DNA of 64,000 nt from Ewingella allii (GCF_044430645.1 NZ_JAWUDN010000003.1:310001-374000); one strand, 5' to 3'. Shown: positions 16,003-24,661, numbered from the stretch's first letter. Notes: a model not told the origin generated them from the sequence alone. Program-made: numbers and translations.

Positions 16003-17181
16003 CTATTTTGAGGCGTCGCGTGCCGCTTTCACCTGTTCGGCGGTGACAGCTTCGGCCTGATTTCCCCAGTTGCCGCGCAGCGTGTTGGTCAGCTCCGCCA
16101 CCTGCTGATCGTTCAGCGCCCAGCCGTATCCCGGCATGGTTTTTGACATATGCTCTGCGGTAACTGGCGTCTGCCCGCCACTCAGGATAACCCGCAGCAG
16201 GGTTTGTGGATTTGGCGAGGTGACCGTCACATTGCCCGCCAGCGCCGGAATGTTGAAGTCCTGACCTTCGCCCTGAGTGCCGTGACAGGTCGAGCAGTAG
16301 CGCGCGTAGGTCTGCTGGCCGCTGGCGGTGACAGTTGCCGGTTTCGCCGGGGACCCGGCTGGCTCCGCTTTCAGACTCAGCAGATAAACCGCCATGCTGT
16401 TGAGGTCGGCGTCGGTCATGAACTGCGTGCTGTTGGTGATCACTTCGCCCATCGGCCCGCTGACCGCCGCGTGGGTGTTGCGGCCCGTTTTCAGCAGGGT
16501 AACCAGCTCTTGCTGGCTGCCTTTTATGCCGCGCAGGGAAGGGGCGTACCAGCCGTCCAGCTCGCCGCCGCTGAGGAATTTAGCGTCGCTTTCATCCTCG
16601 GCTTTCTCCTGCTGCGCCCAGCCCCGTGGCGTATGGCAGGCACCGCAGTGCCCCGCACCTTGCACCAAGTACGCGCCGCGATTCCACTCCTCGCTTTGAT
16701 CGGCCCGTGGCTTAAATTCGCCGGAGGAGAGGAACAGCGAGTTCCACACCCGCAGCGGCCAGCGCATTGACAGTGGCCAGCTGATGGGGTTTTCGCGATT
16801 GGCTTCTGGCTGGGGTTTCACCTCATCCATCAGATAGGCGTAGAGCGCCCGCATGTCCCTGTCGCTCATTTTGGCGTAAGACGTATAAGGCATGGCCGGG
16901 TAGAGTGGGTGGCCGTCTTTGGCGATGCCTTGGCGCATGGCTTTGTCGAAATCGTCAAAGCTGTAATTACCGATTCCGGCGGTTTTGTCTGGCGTGATAT
17001 TGGTGGAGTAAATGTCGCCAATCGGCGTGGCAAAGCGCAGCCCGCCCGCCATGTCGCGGCCCTGCGGCGCAGTGTGGCAGGCGGCGCAGTCGGCAGCTTT
17101 GGCGACATATTCCCCTTCGGACATCGCCAGCGCCGAGGAGCTGGCCACCATCAGCACGGTAAACATCATCAACTTTTTCAT
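16003..17181 (-). CDS. Tri-heme cytochrome c, partner of the upstream flavoprotein
   Basis: A 392-residue exported cytochrome with three heme c sites: CAACH (32-36), CGACH (179-183) and CSTCH (296-300). Each is the start of a separate class I cytochrome domain with downstream Met ligands. The signal peptide is MKKLMMFTVLMVASSSALA. The ATG at 17181 is chosen because it overlaps the stop of the flavoprotein gene by 4 bases and begins a proper signal peptide; the frame is open further upstream. The layout matches cytochrome subunits of membrane-bound alcohol, gluconate and sorbitol dehydrogenases, which pass electrons from a periplasmic flavoprotein to ubiquinone. Here the flavoprotein would be the spermidine-dehydrogenase-like protein encoded just before it. 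Confidence 0.88.
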   Translation of the reverse strand: MKKLMMFTVLMVASSSALAMSEGEYVAKAADCAACHTAPQGRDMAGGLRFATPIGDIYSTNITPDKTAGIGNYSFDDFDKAMRQGIAKDGHPLYPAMPYTSYAKMSDRDMRALYAYLMDEVKPQPEANRENPISWPLSMRWPLRVWNSLFLSSGEFKPRADQSEEWNRGAYLVQGAGHCGACHTPRGWAQQEKAEDESDAKFLSGGELDGWYAPSLRGIKGSQQELVTLLKTGRNTHAAVSGPMGEVITNSTQFMTDADLNSMAVYLLSLKAEPAGSPAKPATVTASGQQTYARYCSTCHGTQGEGQDFNIPALAGNVTVTSPNPQTLLRVILSGGQTPVTAEHMSKTMPGYGWALNDQQVAELTNTLRGNWGNQAEAVTAEQVKAARDASK

Positions 17182-19088
17182 GCGTTCACCTTCTTCATGG
17201 CGGTCAGTTCGTTGACGGCGCGCCACGCCTGATCGATGGCCGAGTTGGCGTACGGGCTCCAGTCTGCATCAGAGTTGGCAATGGTAATGCGGCCGACCGG
17301 CTGGCGGGCGCGCTGAATGATTTTCTGCGCTTCGGCTTCATCATCAAACATGCCGCTGAGGAAGTAGGAGTAGCCGTGGGACCAGCGATTGACGGTGATC
17401 GCCATGATGTCGCGCTGATGGTCAAAACCGGCATCGCCAAACATGCCTTGCAGCTGCTCGCGGATCATCTTCTCGTGGGCGTCAAACGAGGTGCCCAGCA
17501 ATAAAGCCCGTCCCTTGCGCGACTGCTCGCGCGGGCTGAGGCCGCTGCCCGGCAGGGTCGGCACGTAAACCATATGCAGACCAATCGGCTGGTTCGGGTC
17601 GCGCGGATGCTGATAGCCGCCCATATTGACCGGGTAGTCGAGCTTGACGCGGCTGTAGGGCGCGGCGGGGGAGTAAATCTCATGCACGCCAAGCTTGATG
17701 AATGGCTGCCAGTTGCGGATCACCACTTTGGAATAGACCAGCGGCGCTTTGACGTTCTCCTTCAGCGCGGCCTTTTGCTCTTCCGCCATTTCCGGCACCA
17801 GATAGGGGATCATCATGTTGTAACCGGCCATCACCGCCTGCCCGGCGCGCACGCGATGCAGCTTGCTGCCGGTCATGTAGGTCACTTCCACCGCAGGCTT
17901 GCCCTGATGCTCAATGTTTTCAACGTGCATGCCGGTGCTGTTCAGGCGCAGGCGCACCGGCGCGCCGTCGCGGTCGAGCTGGCTGTAATCGAATTTCGCC
18001 AGCACCACGTCGTCCATGGTGCTGCCCGGCGCCACTTCCTGGATCAGATGGCGCACCATCAGCCGCGCCAGACCGGCGTTGCCGTCCGGGAAGTGGAAGA
18101 TGTAAGGCTCGTCGAGGTCGGCGAGGGATTCGGCATCCAGCGGCGGTAGGCCCATGCCTTCCAGACCCGGCAGGGCGCAGATCCGCGCGTCGCTGCACGA
18201 GGTGGCGTCAATGCCCACGGCCTGGAAATCGTTGGTCCGCTGCTGGAAGTAGCGAATGGCGATTTCGCTCAAGCCCACTTTTTCGCGCAGGAACTGGGTG
18301 TAGCTGTGGCTATCGACCCACTCGATTTTCTGCTCTTTGCTCATGCCTGCCAGATAATCTTTTGACTCCGTATGTAGCGCAATCAGCGCCTTACGGTCGG
18401 CGTCCGACAGCGGGAAATCGCTGATAAAGTCGCTGATGTCGCGGCCGTTGAGGCGCTCTGGCGGGATGTCATCGGCCACGGCGCGGCCCGGATCGCCACT
18501 GACGATTTTATCCACGCCGAAGTTTTTGCGGTCGAAATAGACGCCGCGGCTGAGGTGCAGGTCCGGATAGAAGGTCTGGTCGAAGTCTTTCGCCATGCGC
18601 TCGATATCGACATCCAGCGTCTTCAGCAGGCCCATCGCCACCGGGCTGAAATTGGTGCGCGGTGACTGAAAAGACTCACTGCCGCCGTAGCCGAGAATAG
18701 TTTTATCTTCGACGTGAAATTCATTGCGCTTGGCGTGACCGCCAAAGTCGTCGTGGTTATCCAGCAGCAGGATACGTTGCTGCTTGCCATGCTGCTCCTG
18801 CCAGAAGCACGCCGCCGCCAGCCCGCTGATGCCCGCGCCGACAATCACCAGATCAAATTCACCCTCAATCGGCAGGCTGGAAGGATCGACTTTTTTGCCT
18901 TCACGCCCAAGCAGGTGCGCCGCCTCATAAGAGCCCTGATGGTTGCCGCGCAGCCCAGTGAGCGAAGGCGGATAATAGAGCGTTTGCGTCGCGGTTTGCG
19001 GCGAGGCCTGCAGCGCCTGCCACGGCGTCATGCCGGCAGTGACGGTAATAGCCACACCGTTGAGAAAATCGCGGCGAGAGATAGCCAT
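17178..19088 (-). CDS. Tat-exported FAD oxidoreductase, spermidine dehydrogenase (SpdH)-like
   Basis: A 636-residue flavoprotein beginning with a twin-arginine signal (SRRDFLNGVAI, residues 4-14), so it is folded with its cofactor and then exported to the periplasm. The FAD Rossmann motif VIVGAGISGLAAACF is at about residues 81-95, followed by LLLDNHDDFGGHAKRN, and GYGGSESFQSP lies further on. I recognise these features from proteins annotated as SpdH, which oxidise spermidine. The substrate is not proven by sequence. The gene is followed, with a 4-base overlap, by a tri-heme cytochrome c gene, so electrons probably go to cytochrome and quinone rather than oxygen. AAGGAAG stands five bases before the ATG. 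Alternative: another periplasmic amine or alcohol dehydrogenase of this fold. Confidence 0.7.
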   Translation of the reverse strand: MAISRRDFLNGVAITVTAGMTPWQALQASPQTATQTLYYPPSLTGLRGNHQGSYEAAHLLGREGKKVDPSSLPIEGEFDLVIVGAGISGLAAACFWQEQHGKQQRILLLDNHDDFGGHAKRNEFHVEDKTILGYGGSESFQSPRTNFSPVAMGLLKTLDVDIERMAKDFDQTFYPDLHLSRGVYFDRKNFGVDKIVSGDPGRAVADDIPPERLNGRDISDFISDFPLSDADRKALIALHTESKDYLAGMSKEQKIEWVDSHSYTQFLREKVGLSEIAIRYFQQRTNDFQAVGIDATSCSDARICALPGLEGMGLPPLDAESLADLDEPYIFHFPDGNAGLARLMVRHLIQEVAPGSTMDDVVLAKFDYSQLDRDGAPVRLRLNSTGMHVENIEHQGKPAVEVTYMTGSKLHRVRAGQAVMAGYNMMIPYLVPEMAEEQKAALKENVKAPLVYSKVVIRNWQPFIKLGVHEIYSPAAPYSRVKLDYPVNMGGYQHPRDPNQPIGLHMVYVPTLPGSGLSPREQSRKGRALLLGTSFDAHEKMIREQLQGMFGDAGFDHQRDIMAITVNRWSHGYSYFLSGMFDDEAEAQKIIQRARQPVGRITIANSDADWSPYANSAIDQAWRAVNELTAMKKVNA

Positions 19089-19228
19089 AGTGCTTCCTTA
19101 AAGAGTCTTGATTAACCCGCGCTTGGAGTGACGCGGTAAAAGTAGGGCTTTTATGGGGTAGTAATATTTTTAACAATTTTAACATAAGGAGATGTTTTGT
19201 AGGAAGTTGGTGGTACAGCCGCCCTTTA

Positions 19229-19252
19229 TTAAACAAGTAAATGCTTGTTTAA
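19229..19252. promoter_or_regulatory. Palindromic operator, TetR-family style
   Basis: TTAAACAAG - TAAATG - CTTGTTTAA is a perfect 9-bp inverted repeat with a 6-base spacer. It lies between the flavoprotein gene (minus) and the dioxygenase-like gene (plus), about 57 bases before the latter. Palindromes of this AAACAAG/CTTGTTT form are typical TetR-family operators. No TetR gene is in the window, so any regulator acts from elsewhere. Confidence 0.5.
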
Positions 19253-19308
19253 TTGCGTGAGGATAGGGTATGGTGGCCGGGTGAATTTCCAGCAACAGGA
19301 TGCTAAAT

Positions 19309-20106
19309 ATGACTACTTTGACGACTCCCCATGCAGTGATTGATTATCAGGACAGCGGTGTTGGCGAGACGGCGCTGCTGCTCATGCCGGGATGGTGCCA
19401 GCCAAAAACCGTTTTTGCCGAGTTCTCCACGTTGGCTGCTCCTCACTTTCGCATCATCAGTATCGACTGGCGCGGACACGGCCTGTCCACCACGGATGGC
19501 GAAGATTTTGCTGGCGAAGCCTTGGTTGAAGACGCGCTGGCGCTGGTGGATCATCTGGAATTGAAACGCGTGGTGCCGGTGTCCGTGGCGCACGCCAGCT
19601 GGGCGGCGGTAGATCTGGTGGAGCGTTTGCAGGATCGCGCTCCTGCTGTAGTTTTTCTCGACTGGATCATGAACCACCCCGCGCCGGGCTTTTTTGCGTC
19701 AATCAGCCAAATGCAGCAAGAGCACAGTTGGCTGCAGGCGCGCGACGCGCTGTTTGAGTTTTGGCTAGCGGGGGATACTTCGTCAAAGATGACGCAGCAT
19801 ATGTATCGCGATATGGCCGAATCCAGCTTTCAACTCTGGCGCCTTGCCGGGCAGGTGATCGCCGATGCCTACCACCAATACGGCTCCCCGCTACAGCGCC
19901 TCGCCGGGCTGAAAAAACCGCCAAAATCCCTGCACATCTACTCCCTTGACCGAGACGACGAGTATCTCGCACTCCAGCAGCGTTTCGCGGCAGAGCATGA
20001 TTTCTTTAAGGTGAAACGCCTGCAAAATGCCAAAACGCATTTGGCGGTGCTGGAAAATCCGGAGGAGGTGTTGCAAGGGATTCGCGGAGTTTTAGCTTTA
20101 GTCTAG
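19309..20106 (+). CDS. Alpha/beta-hydrolase-fold protein resembling cofactor-free quinolone 2,4-dioxygenase (HOD/AqdC)
   Basis: A 265-residue alpha/beta-hydrolase-fold protein, counted from the ATG at 19309 (AGGA nine bases upstream; another in-frame ATG lies at 19300). From memory it aligns with Arthrobacter 1H-3-hydroxy-4-oxoquinaldine 2,4-dioxygenase (HOD): PGWCQPKTVF to HGWCHDHRVY, IDWRGHGLS to NWRGHGLS, FLDWIM to IMDWLM, FEFWLAG to FDVWLDG, and VIADAYHQYGSP to VIEDAYGRNGSP. The HOD catalytic pair is kept (D118 in LDW and H244 in KTHLAV). The hydrolase nucleophile serine is replaced by alanine (A94 in VSVAHASW). In HOD the serine is dispensable, so this protein is unlikely to be an ordinary esterase and may split N-heteroaromatic rings with oxygen. 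Substrate unknown. Confidence 0.65.
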   Translation: MTTLTTPHAVIDYQDSGVGETALLLMPGWCQPKTVFAEFSTLAAPHFRIISIDWRGHGLSTTDGEDFAGEALVEDALALVDHLELKRVVPVSVAHASWAAVDLVERLQDRAPAVVFLDWIMNHPAPGFFASISQMQQEHSWLQARDALFEFWLAGDTSSKMTQHMYRDMAESSFQLWRLAGQVIADAYHQYGSPLQRLAGLKKPPKSLHIYSLDRDDEYLALQQRFAAEHDFFKVKRLQNAKTHLAVLENPEEVLQGIRGVLALV

Positions 20107-20157
20107 TGGCATACGATATACCCCAAACTGTGATCCCATTCATACTCTCGGTCATTA

Positions 20158-20175
20158 TGTCTATACAACTATACA
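20158..20175. promoter_or_regulatory. Candidate GntR operator upstream of the PTS gene
   Basis: TGTCTATACAACTATACA is an imperfect palindrome (TGTnTA ... TAnACA) containing TATACAA, the half-site of the perfect palindrome in front of the gntR-type gene at 22658-22681. It lies 58 bases before the PTS start, so the local GntR protein probably controls both genes. Confidence 0.4.
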
Positions 20176-20232
20176 TTATGGTCTTTACTCAATAGGTGGT
20201 TCTTTTTTCGCCAACTTATTGAGGGGAAACGG

Positions 20233-21831
20233 ATGATCAAACTAGGCAGCAAAATCCACGATCTGGGTAAAGCGCTGATGACGCCGATCTCAGTGATCGC
20301 GGCAGCCGGTATTTTTCTGGGTCTGGCGGCGGCATTGCAGAACCCGGCGGTAACGGGCGAAGCGTTCGCTGAGATAAAATCCTTACAACTGGTGATCGGC
20401 TTTATTCGTCAGGTTTCCGGCGCGCTGTTCGCCAACCTGCCGCTTTTCTTTGCCGTTGCGACGGCAATGGGGCTGGCCAATGCAGAGAAAGCCACGGCGG
20501 CTTTCTCTGCAGTGATCGGCTTTGTGGGGCTGCACGTTGGGGTTAATTATAGCTTACTGGCGCAGAATATTACGCCAGACACCATCAGCGTGGCGCACCT
20601 TACCGCGCAGGGCATGTCGCAAAGTGAGGCGATGATTTACGCCGCCGAGTTCACCCAAACGCTGGGTATTTTCACCTATAACATGAGCGTGCTGGGCGGG
20701 GTCTTAGTCGGTTTGATCACCATGTGGCTACACAATCGCTTCTACACCATCACCTTACCGACGGCCATCGCCTTCTTCGGCGGTCGGCGCTTTGTACCGA
20801 TTATTACCGTGCTGGTGCTGCCAATTGTCGGCGTGCTGATGTCGCTGGTTTGGCCAACGGTGGCCGAAGGCATTCAGTGGGTGGGAGAGTTAATCGGGCG
20901 CACCGGCGAGATAGGCACCTTTATTTACGCCACCTCTGAGCGTTTACTGATCCCCACCGGTTTGCATCACATCATCAACGAAACCGTGCGTTTCACGCCA
21001 ATCGGCGGGGTGACGGCGGTGGACAATCAGAGCATCGTCGGCGCGCTGAATATCTTCAACGCCTCGCTGGCTAACCCCGGCGCTATTACCGATACCGTCA
21101 CCCAGCAGGCCACGCGCTTCCTGGCGCAGGGTAAAATCCCGGTGATGATGTTTGGCCTGCCCGCAGCGGCGCTGGCGATGTATCACTGCGCGCGGCCCGA
21201 GCACAAAGGGCGGGTGAAAGCCTTGATGCTGGCCGGGGCGCTGGCCTCCTTCACCACCGGGATCACCGAGCCGCTGGAGTTCTGCTTTATCTTTGTTTCG
21301 CCGGTGCTCTACGTGCTGCACGCCGTGCTGACCGGGATCTCTTTTGTGCTGATGCAGATGTTCCACGTGATGATCGGCAACGTGCAGGGGGGGGCGATCG
21401 ACTTCCTGATCTTCGGCGTGCTGGGCGGGGCGAAAACCCACTGGTGGTATCCGCTGATCCTCGGGATCATCTACGCGCCGATCTACTACTTCAGCTTCCG
21501 CTGGGTGATCTTACGCATGCAGATCAAAACGCCGGGGCGCGAAGATGAGAATGATGCCGAAGAGCGCGCCAAGCCCGCCGAAGGCAACCAGAAGACCAAA
21601 GACATCATTCTGGGGCTGGGCGGCGAAGGCAATATCTCTCAGGTGGATTGCTGCTTTACCCGCCTGCGCGTGAAGGTGAAGGACATGTCGCAGGTGCAAG
21701 ATGACAAGCTGCTGAGAACCGGGGCGATGGGCGTGAAGCGCGTGACTGACAATGACGTGCACGTGATTTACGGCCCGCAGGTCGAGCAGGTGGCGAATCT
21801 GGTGAAAGCCGAGCTTTCCGGTATTAGCTAA
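20233..21831 (+). CDS. PTS permease EIICB, glucose/alpha-glucoside (MalX/AglA) type
   Basis: A 532-residue inner-membrane phosphotransferase permease. The N-terminal EIIC domain (about residues 1-430) has about ten hydrophobic segments and the family motif TTGITEPLEF. The LPTAIAFFGGRRFVPII and ALAMYHCARPEHKG segments resemble MalX and AglA. A charged linker (about 435-455) leads to an EIIB domain whose phospho-cysteine motif is CFTRLRV, inside a CC pair. It imports and phosphorylates a sugar using phosphate from HPr and a separate EIIA, probably Crr, since none is encoded here. No phospho-glucosidase gene is adjacent, so the sugar is not identifiable. GAGGGGA precedes the ATG. It is convergent with a UTRA-domain GntR regulator. 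Confidence 0.87.
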   Translation: MIKLGSKIHDLGKALMTPISVIAAAGIFLGLAAALQNPAVTGEAFAEIKSLQLVIGFIRQVSGALFANLPLFFAVATAMGLANAEKATAAFSAVIGFVGLHVGVNYSLLAQNITPDTISVAHLTAQGMSQSEAMIYAAEFTQTLGIFTYNMSVLGGVLVGLITMWLHNRFYTITLPTAIAFFGGRRFVPIITVLVLPIVGVLMSLVWPTVAEGIQWVGELIGRTGEIGTFIYATSERLLIPTGLHHIINETVRFTPIGGVTAVDNQSIVGALNIFNASLANPGAITDTVTQQATRFLAQGKIPVMMFGLPAAALAMYHCARPEHKGRVKALMLAGALASFTTGITEPLEFCFIFVSPVLYVLHAVLTGISFVLMQMFHVMIGNVQGGAIDFLIFGVLGGAKTHWWYPLILGIIYAPIYYFSFRWVILRMQIKTPGREDENDAEERAKPAEGNQKTKDIILGLGGEGNISQVDCCFTRLRVKVKDMSQVQDDKLLRTGAMGVKRVTDNDVHVIYGPQVEQVANLVKAELSGIS

Positions 21832-21860
21832 TGCGTGTTGAAGAAGAGTAAAAAGTAAGA

Positions 21861-21890
21861 AGGCTGGCCCTGGGGTCAGCCTTTATTTTT
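21861..21890 (+). terminator. Intrinsic terminator after the PTS gene
   Basis: AGGCTGGCC / GGTCAGCCT forms the stem (one G-T pair), followed by TTATTTTT. It overlaps the 3' end of the convergent gntR-type gene. Confidence 0.75.
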
Positions 21891-22635
21891 GCTCTTTGCC
21901 TTTGACTCTGGCCCGAATGCTGAAGCTGTAGTGCTTCTGGTTGTAATACACGTCTGAGACTTCAAACAGCGTACCGTCGGTGAATTCCGAGATGGCGTGG
22001 GCGTGTAGCACCGGCTCATCGCGCGACAGGTGCAGGGCCAGACGGATTTCATTGGCGGGAAGTTCTGCCGATATCTGCTTATTGCTGCCTGCGGGTTCAT
22101 ACCCTCTAGAGCGCAGATAGGCGTATTTCGAGGTTTGCAGATGCTGCGGCGTGAGGTCGGGGAACAGGTCGGCCAGCAGCCAGCACTGCTCGTAAACAAA
22201 AGGCTCTTCCCCCAGCAGCCGCAGGCGCACCATATAGTGCAGGGCGGTGCCGACCGGCACTTGCAGCGCGTTGGCGATGTCGGGCGTGGCCGAGACGCGC
22301 TCGAAAGCCAGCACGCGGTTTTCAATCGGCGCGTTGATTTCAACCGCCAGCTCGCTGGAGGTCAGGTGACGGTCGAGAGGCAGGTTCACTTTGCGGGTCA
22401 GGGCCTTTTTCACCACAAAGGTGCCGCGCCCGCGAAAACGTTCGACCCGACCTTGGCGTACCAGATAGTCCACCGCCTTGCGCGCGGTCATGCGCGAGAC
22501 GCCATAAATGTCACACAGCGCGGCTTCGGTGGGGATCGGATCGCCAGGTTTGATCTCTCCGACGCTGATCCGTTCAGTAAGCTGCTGTTCTATTTGTAGA
22601 TAAAGCGGTACGAACGAGGTTTTGTCGATTTTCAT
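21883..22635 (-). CDS. GntR-family (HutC/UTRA) transcriptional regulator of the PTS gene
   Basis: A 250-residue regulator with an N-terminal winged helix (about residues 3-70, containing IPTEAALCDIYGVSRMTARK and FRGRGTFVV) and a C-terminal UTRA ligand domain, of the kind that binds sugar phosphates. The ATG at 22635 is chosen because GGAGGG lies directly upstream; the frame extends to 22653. It is convergent with the PTS permease gene. A perfect palindrome upstream of its own start and a similar half-site upstream of the permease suggest that it represses both genes until the phosphorylated sugar accumulates. The effector is unknown. Confidence 0.88.
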   Translation of the reverse strand: MKIDKTSFVPLYLQIEQQLTERISVGEIKPGDPIPTEAALCDIYGVSRMTARKAVDYLVRQGRVERFRGRGTFVVKKALTRKVNLPLDRHLTSSELAVEINAPIENRVLAFERVSATPDIANALQVPVGTALHYMVRLRLLGEEPFVYEQCWLLADLFPDLTPQHLQTSKYAYLRSRGYEPAGSNKQISAELPANEIRLALHLSRDEPVLHAHAISEFTDGTLFEVSDVYYNQKHYSFSIRARVKGKEQK

Positions 22636-22657
22636 CAGCCCTCCGGTTGTCAAAATT

Positions 22658-22681
22658 AATTGTATAGCGGGGTATACAATT
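22658..22681. promoter_or_regulatory. Perfect palindromic operator upstream of the GntR gene
   Basis: AATTGTATA - 6 bases - TATACAATT forms 9-bp perfect arms, 22 bases before the regulator's ATG. The position suggests autorepression by the GntR/UTRA protein. Confidence 0.65.
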
Positions 22682-22779
22682 GAACAAATTTGAGGCGGAG
22701 AATTGTGCGCTAGGATGGGTTTTGGCTTGCCTCTCCCCGCGCTGGGGCGAGAAGAGGCAAGGAAGGCAAGTGTTAAAGC

Positions 22780-24519
22780 TTACTCAGGTAATAGCGCGGA
22801 CGCCGAGAAGTGGCTGCCGCCCTCTTCGCTGCGTTTGAAGCGCCAGCAGTGCTGGTGGTACTTGGCGACGGTATTGCGGTGCGCCACGCTTATCACCGAA
22901 GTGCCAGGCAATTCGCTGACTAACAGGCTGTACATGCGCTGCTCGGTTTCGTCATCCAGCGCGCTGGTGGCTTCGTCGAGGAACAGAATGGCAGGCTTAA
23001 TCAGCAGTGCACGAGCAAACGACAGGCGCTGTTGCTCACCCGGCGACAGGCGCTGGCTCCAGTTGGCATAGTCATCCAGCACGCTTTGCAGATGCGGCAG
23101 GCAGCACTGTTCCAACACGGTATTCAGCTGGTCGTCAGTGTATTCACGATCTGACTGCGGGTAGCTTAGCGCTTCGCGCAAAGTGCCAATCGGAATATAA
23201 CTGCGCTGGGGCAGGAATAAATAATTTTTGCCCGCGGCAAGGTGAATACTGCCCGCGCCGTAAGGCCAGATACCGGCGATAGCGCGCAGCAGGGTGGATT
23301 TACCGCAGCCAGACGGGCCGGCGATCAGCACACGCTCACCGGCCTGCAGGCTGGCGGAGACATTGCTGAACAGCGCGGTGCCGTTCGGCAGCTTGAGGGT
23401 TAAATCGTCGAGTTGCAGATCCAGTTTGTCGGATTCGCGCACGTCAATGCCGCGCGGCTGGGCGTTCACCTGTTCAATGGCGGCGTTAAAACCGGCCAGA
23501 CGGTTAACACAGGCTTTCCAGCTGGCTAAATCGGTGAAGGCGCCGATAAACCACGACAGCGCGCCCTGCACCTGACCAAAGGCCGAGGAGATTTGCATCA
23601 AGGAACCCATCTGGATGGCGCCGGAGAAGTAACGCGGCGAAGCCACCAGAATCGGGAAGATGTTAGCGAACTGGGCATAGAAAGTGGACGCCACGTTAAG
23701 GCGACGGGTCACTTTCATAATCGACCACCAGTTGGTTTTGATGGATTCAAACTTGCTGCTCAGCTGGTCGCGTTCACTCTTCTCACCGTGATAAAGCGCG
23801 ATGGCGTCGCTGTTCTCACGGATACGGATCAGGCCAAAACGGAAGTTTGCTTCGAACCATTCTTGGTTGAATCCTAAACGAACCAATGGCTTACCCACCC
23901 ACCAGACAATCACCGAGCCGACCACCGCGTAGAGCAGGGCGAACCACACCATGTAGCCCGGAATGGTGAATTCATGGGAGGAAAACATAAAGGTCAGCGG
24001 GCCGCTGATCGACCACAGAATAAAGACAAAGGAGAACAGCGTGACCACGCTGGATAGCAGGCCGAGCACCAGAGAAAGGGTGCCGCTGGTCAGCGCGTTG
24101 AGGTCCTCAGCAATACGCTGGTCGGGGTTATCGACCTGATGCTGATACTCCGTGTAATAATAGGCGTGATTGCCCAGCCACTTGTCCATATACTCTTCGG
24201 TCATCCAGCGACGCCAGCTCATTTGCAGGCCCTGGGTCAGATAGACTTTGTAGATGGCAATGACGATAAAGATCAGTGCAAGCCAGGTGAATTTCAACAG
24301 CTGGGCTTTGAATACGGGGTAATTACGATTTTGCAGCGCATCGTAAAAGACTCTGTTCCATTCATTTAGCTGGACGCTCAGATAGACGCCGGCCAATGAG
24401 AGGATAATGATGGCGGATAACATGCCCCAGGCACGCCACTTCTCTTCGGAAAGCCAATAAGGCTTAATCAACTGCCAGACAGCACGCCAAGGTGCCGATT
24501 TCCCAGGTTTGTTAGTCAT
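22780..24519 (-). CDS. Fused ABC transporter, YddA/SbmA-BacA-like (membrane + ATPase)
   Basis: A 579-residue half-transporter with an N-terminal membrane domain (about six helices in residues 30-330) and a C-terminal ATPase domain: Walker A GPSGCGKST at 401-409, signature LSPGEQQRLSFARAL, and Walker B AILFLDEATSALDD. The membrane part contains LNEWNRVFYDALQNRN and WRRWMTEEYMDKWL, segments shared with E. coli YddA and the ABC_membrane_2 / SbmA group, which move peptides, vitamin B12 or lipids. It should act as a homodimer in the inner membrane. The substrate is unknown. The ATG at 24519 is preferred over an upstream extension because it gives the family's usual N-terminus. It is divergent from the TPR protein gene. 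Confidence 0.85.
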   Translation of the reverse strand: MTNKPGKSAPWRAVWQLIKPYWLSEEKWRAWGMLSAIIILSLAGVYLSVQLNEWNRVFYDALQNRNYPVFKAQLLKFTWLALIFIVIAIYKVYLTQGLQMSWRRWMTEEYMDKWLGNHAYYYTEYQHQVDNPDQRIAEDLNALTSGTLSLVLGLLSSVVTLFSFVFILWSISGPLTFMFSSHEFTIPGYMVWFALLYAVVGSVIVWWVGKPLVRLGFNQEWFEANFRFGLIRIRENSDAIALYHGEKSERDQLSSKFESIKTNWWSIMKVTRRLNVASTFYAQFANIFPILVASPRYFSGAIQMGSLMQISSAFGQVQGALSWFIGAFTDLASWKACVNRLAGFNAAIEQVNAQPRGIDVRESDKLDLQLDDLTLKLPNGTALFSNVSASLQAGERVLIAGPSGCGKSTLLRAIAGIWPYGAGSIHLAAGKNYLFLPQRSYIPIGTLREALSYPQSDREYTDDQLNTVLEQCCLPHLQSVLDDYANWSQRLSPGEQQRLSFARALLIKPAILFLDEATSALDDETEQRMYSLLVSELPGTSVISVAHRNTVAKYHQHCWRFKRSEEGGSHFSASALLPE

Positions 24520-24661
24520 AAATAGCCATGTTTCAATATATTCATGTTGTGAATGCGTAATCATCCCAGAATGGGTCAGCCAGCGCGAGAGGGCAATGGC
24601 ACACATGTAAGGATGTTTTTCCTGCAAAAAGTTCCATTTGGTTATAAGAAAAAGGTGTTCG

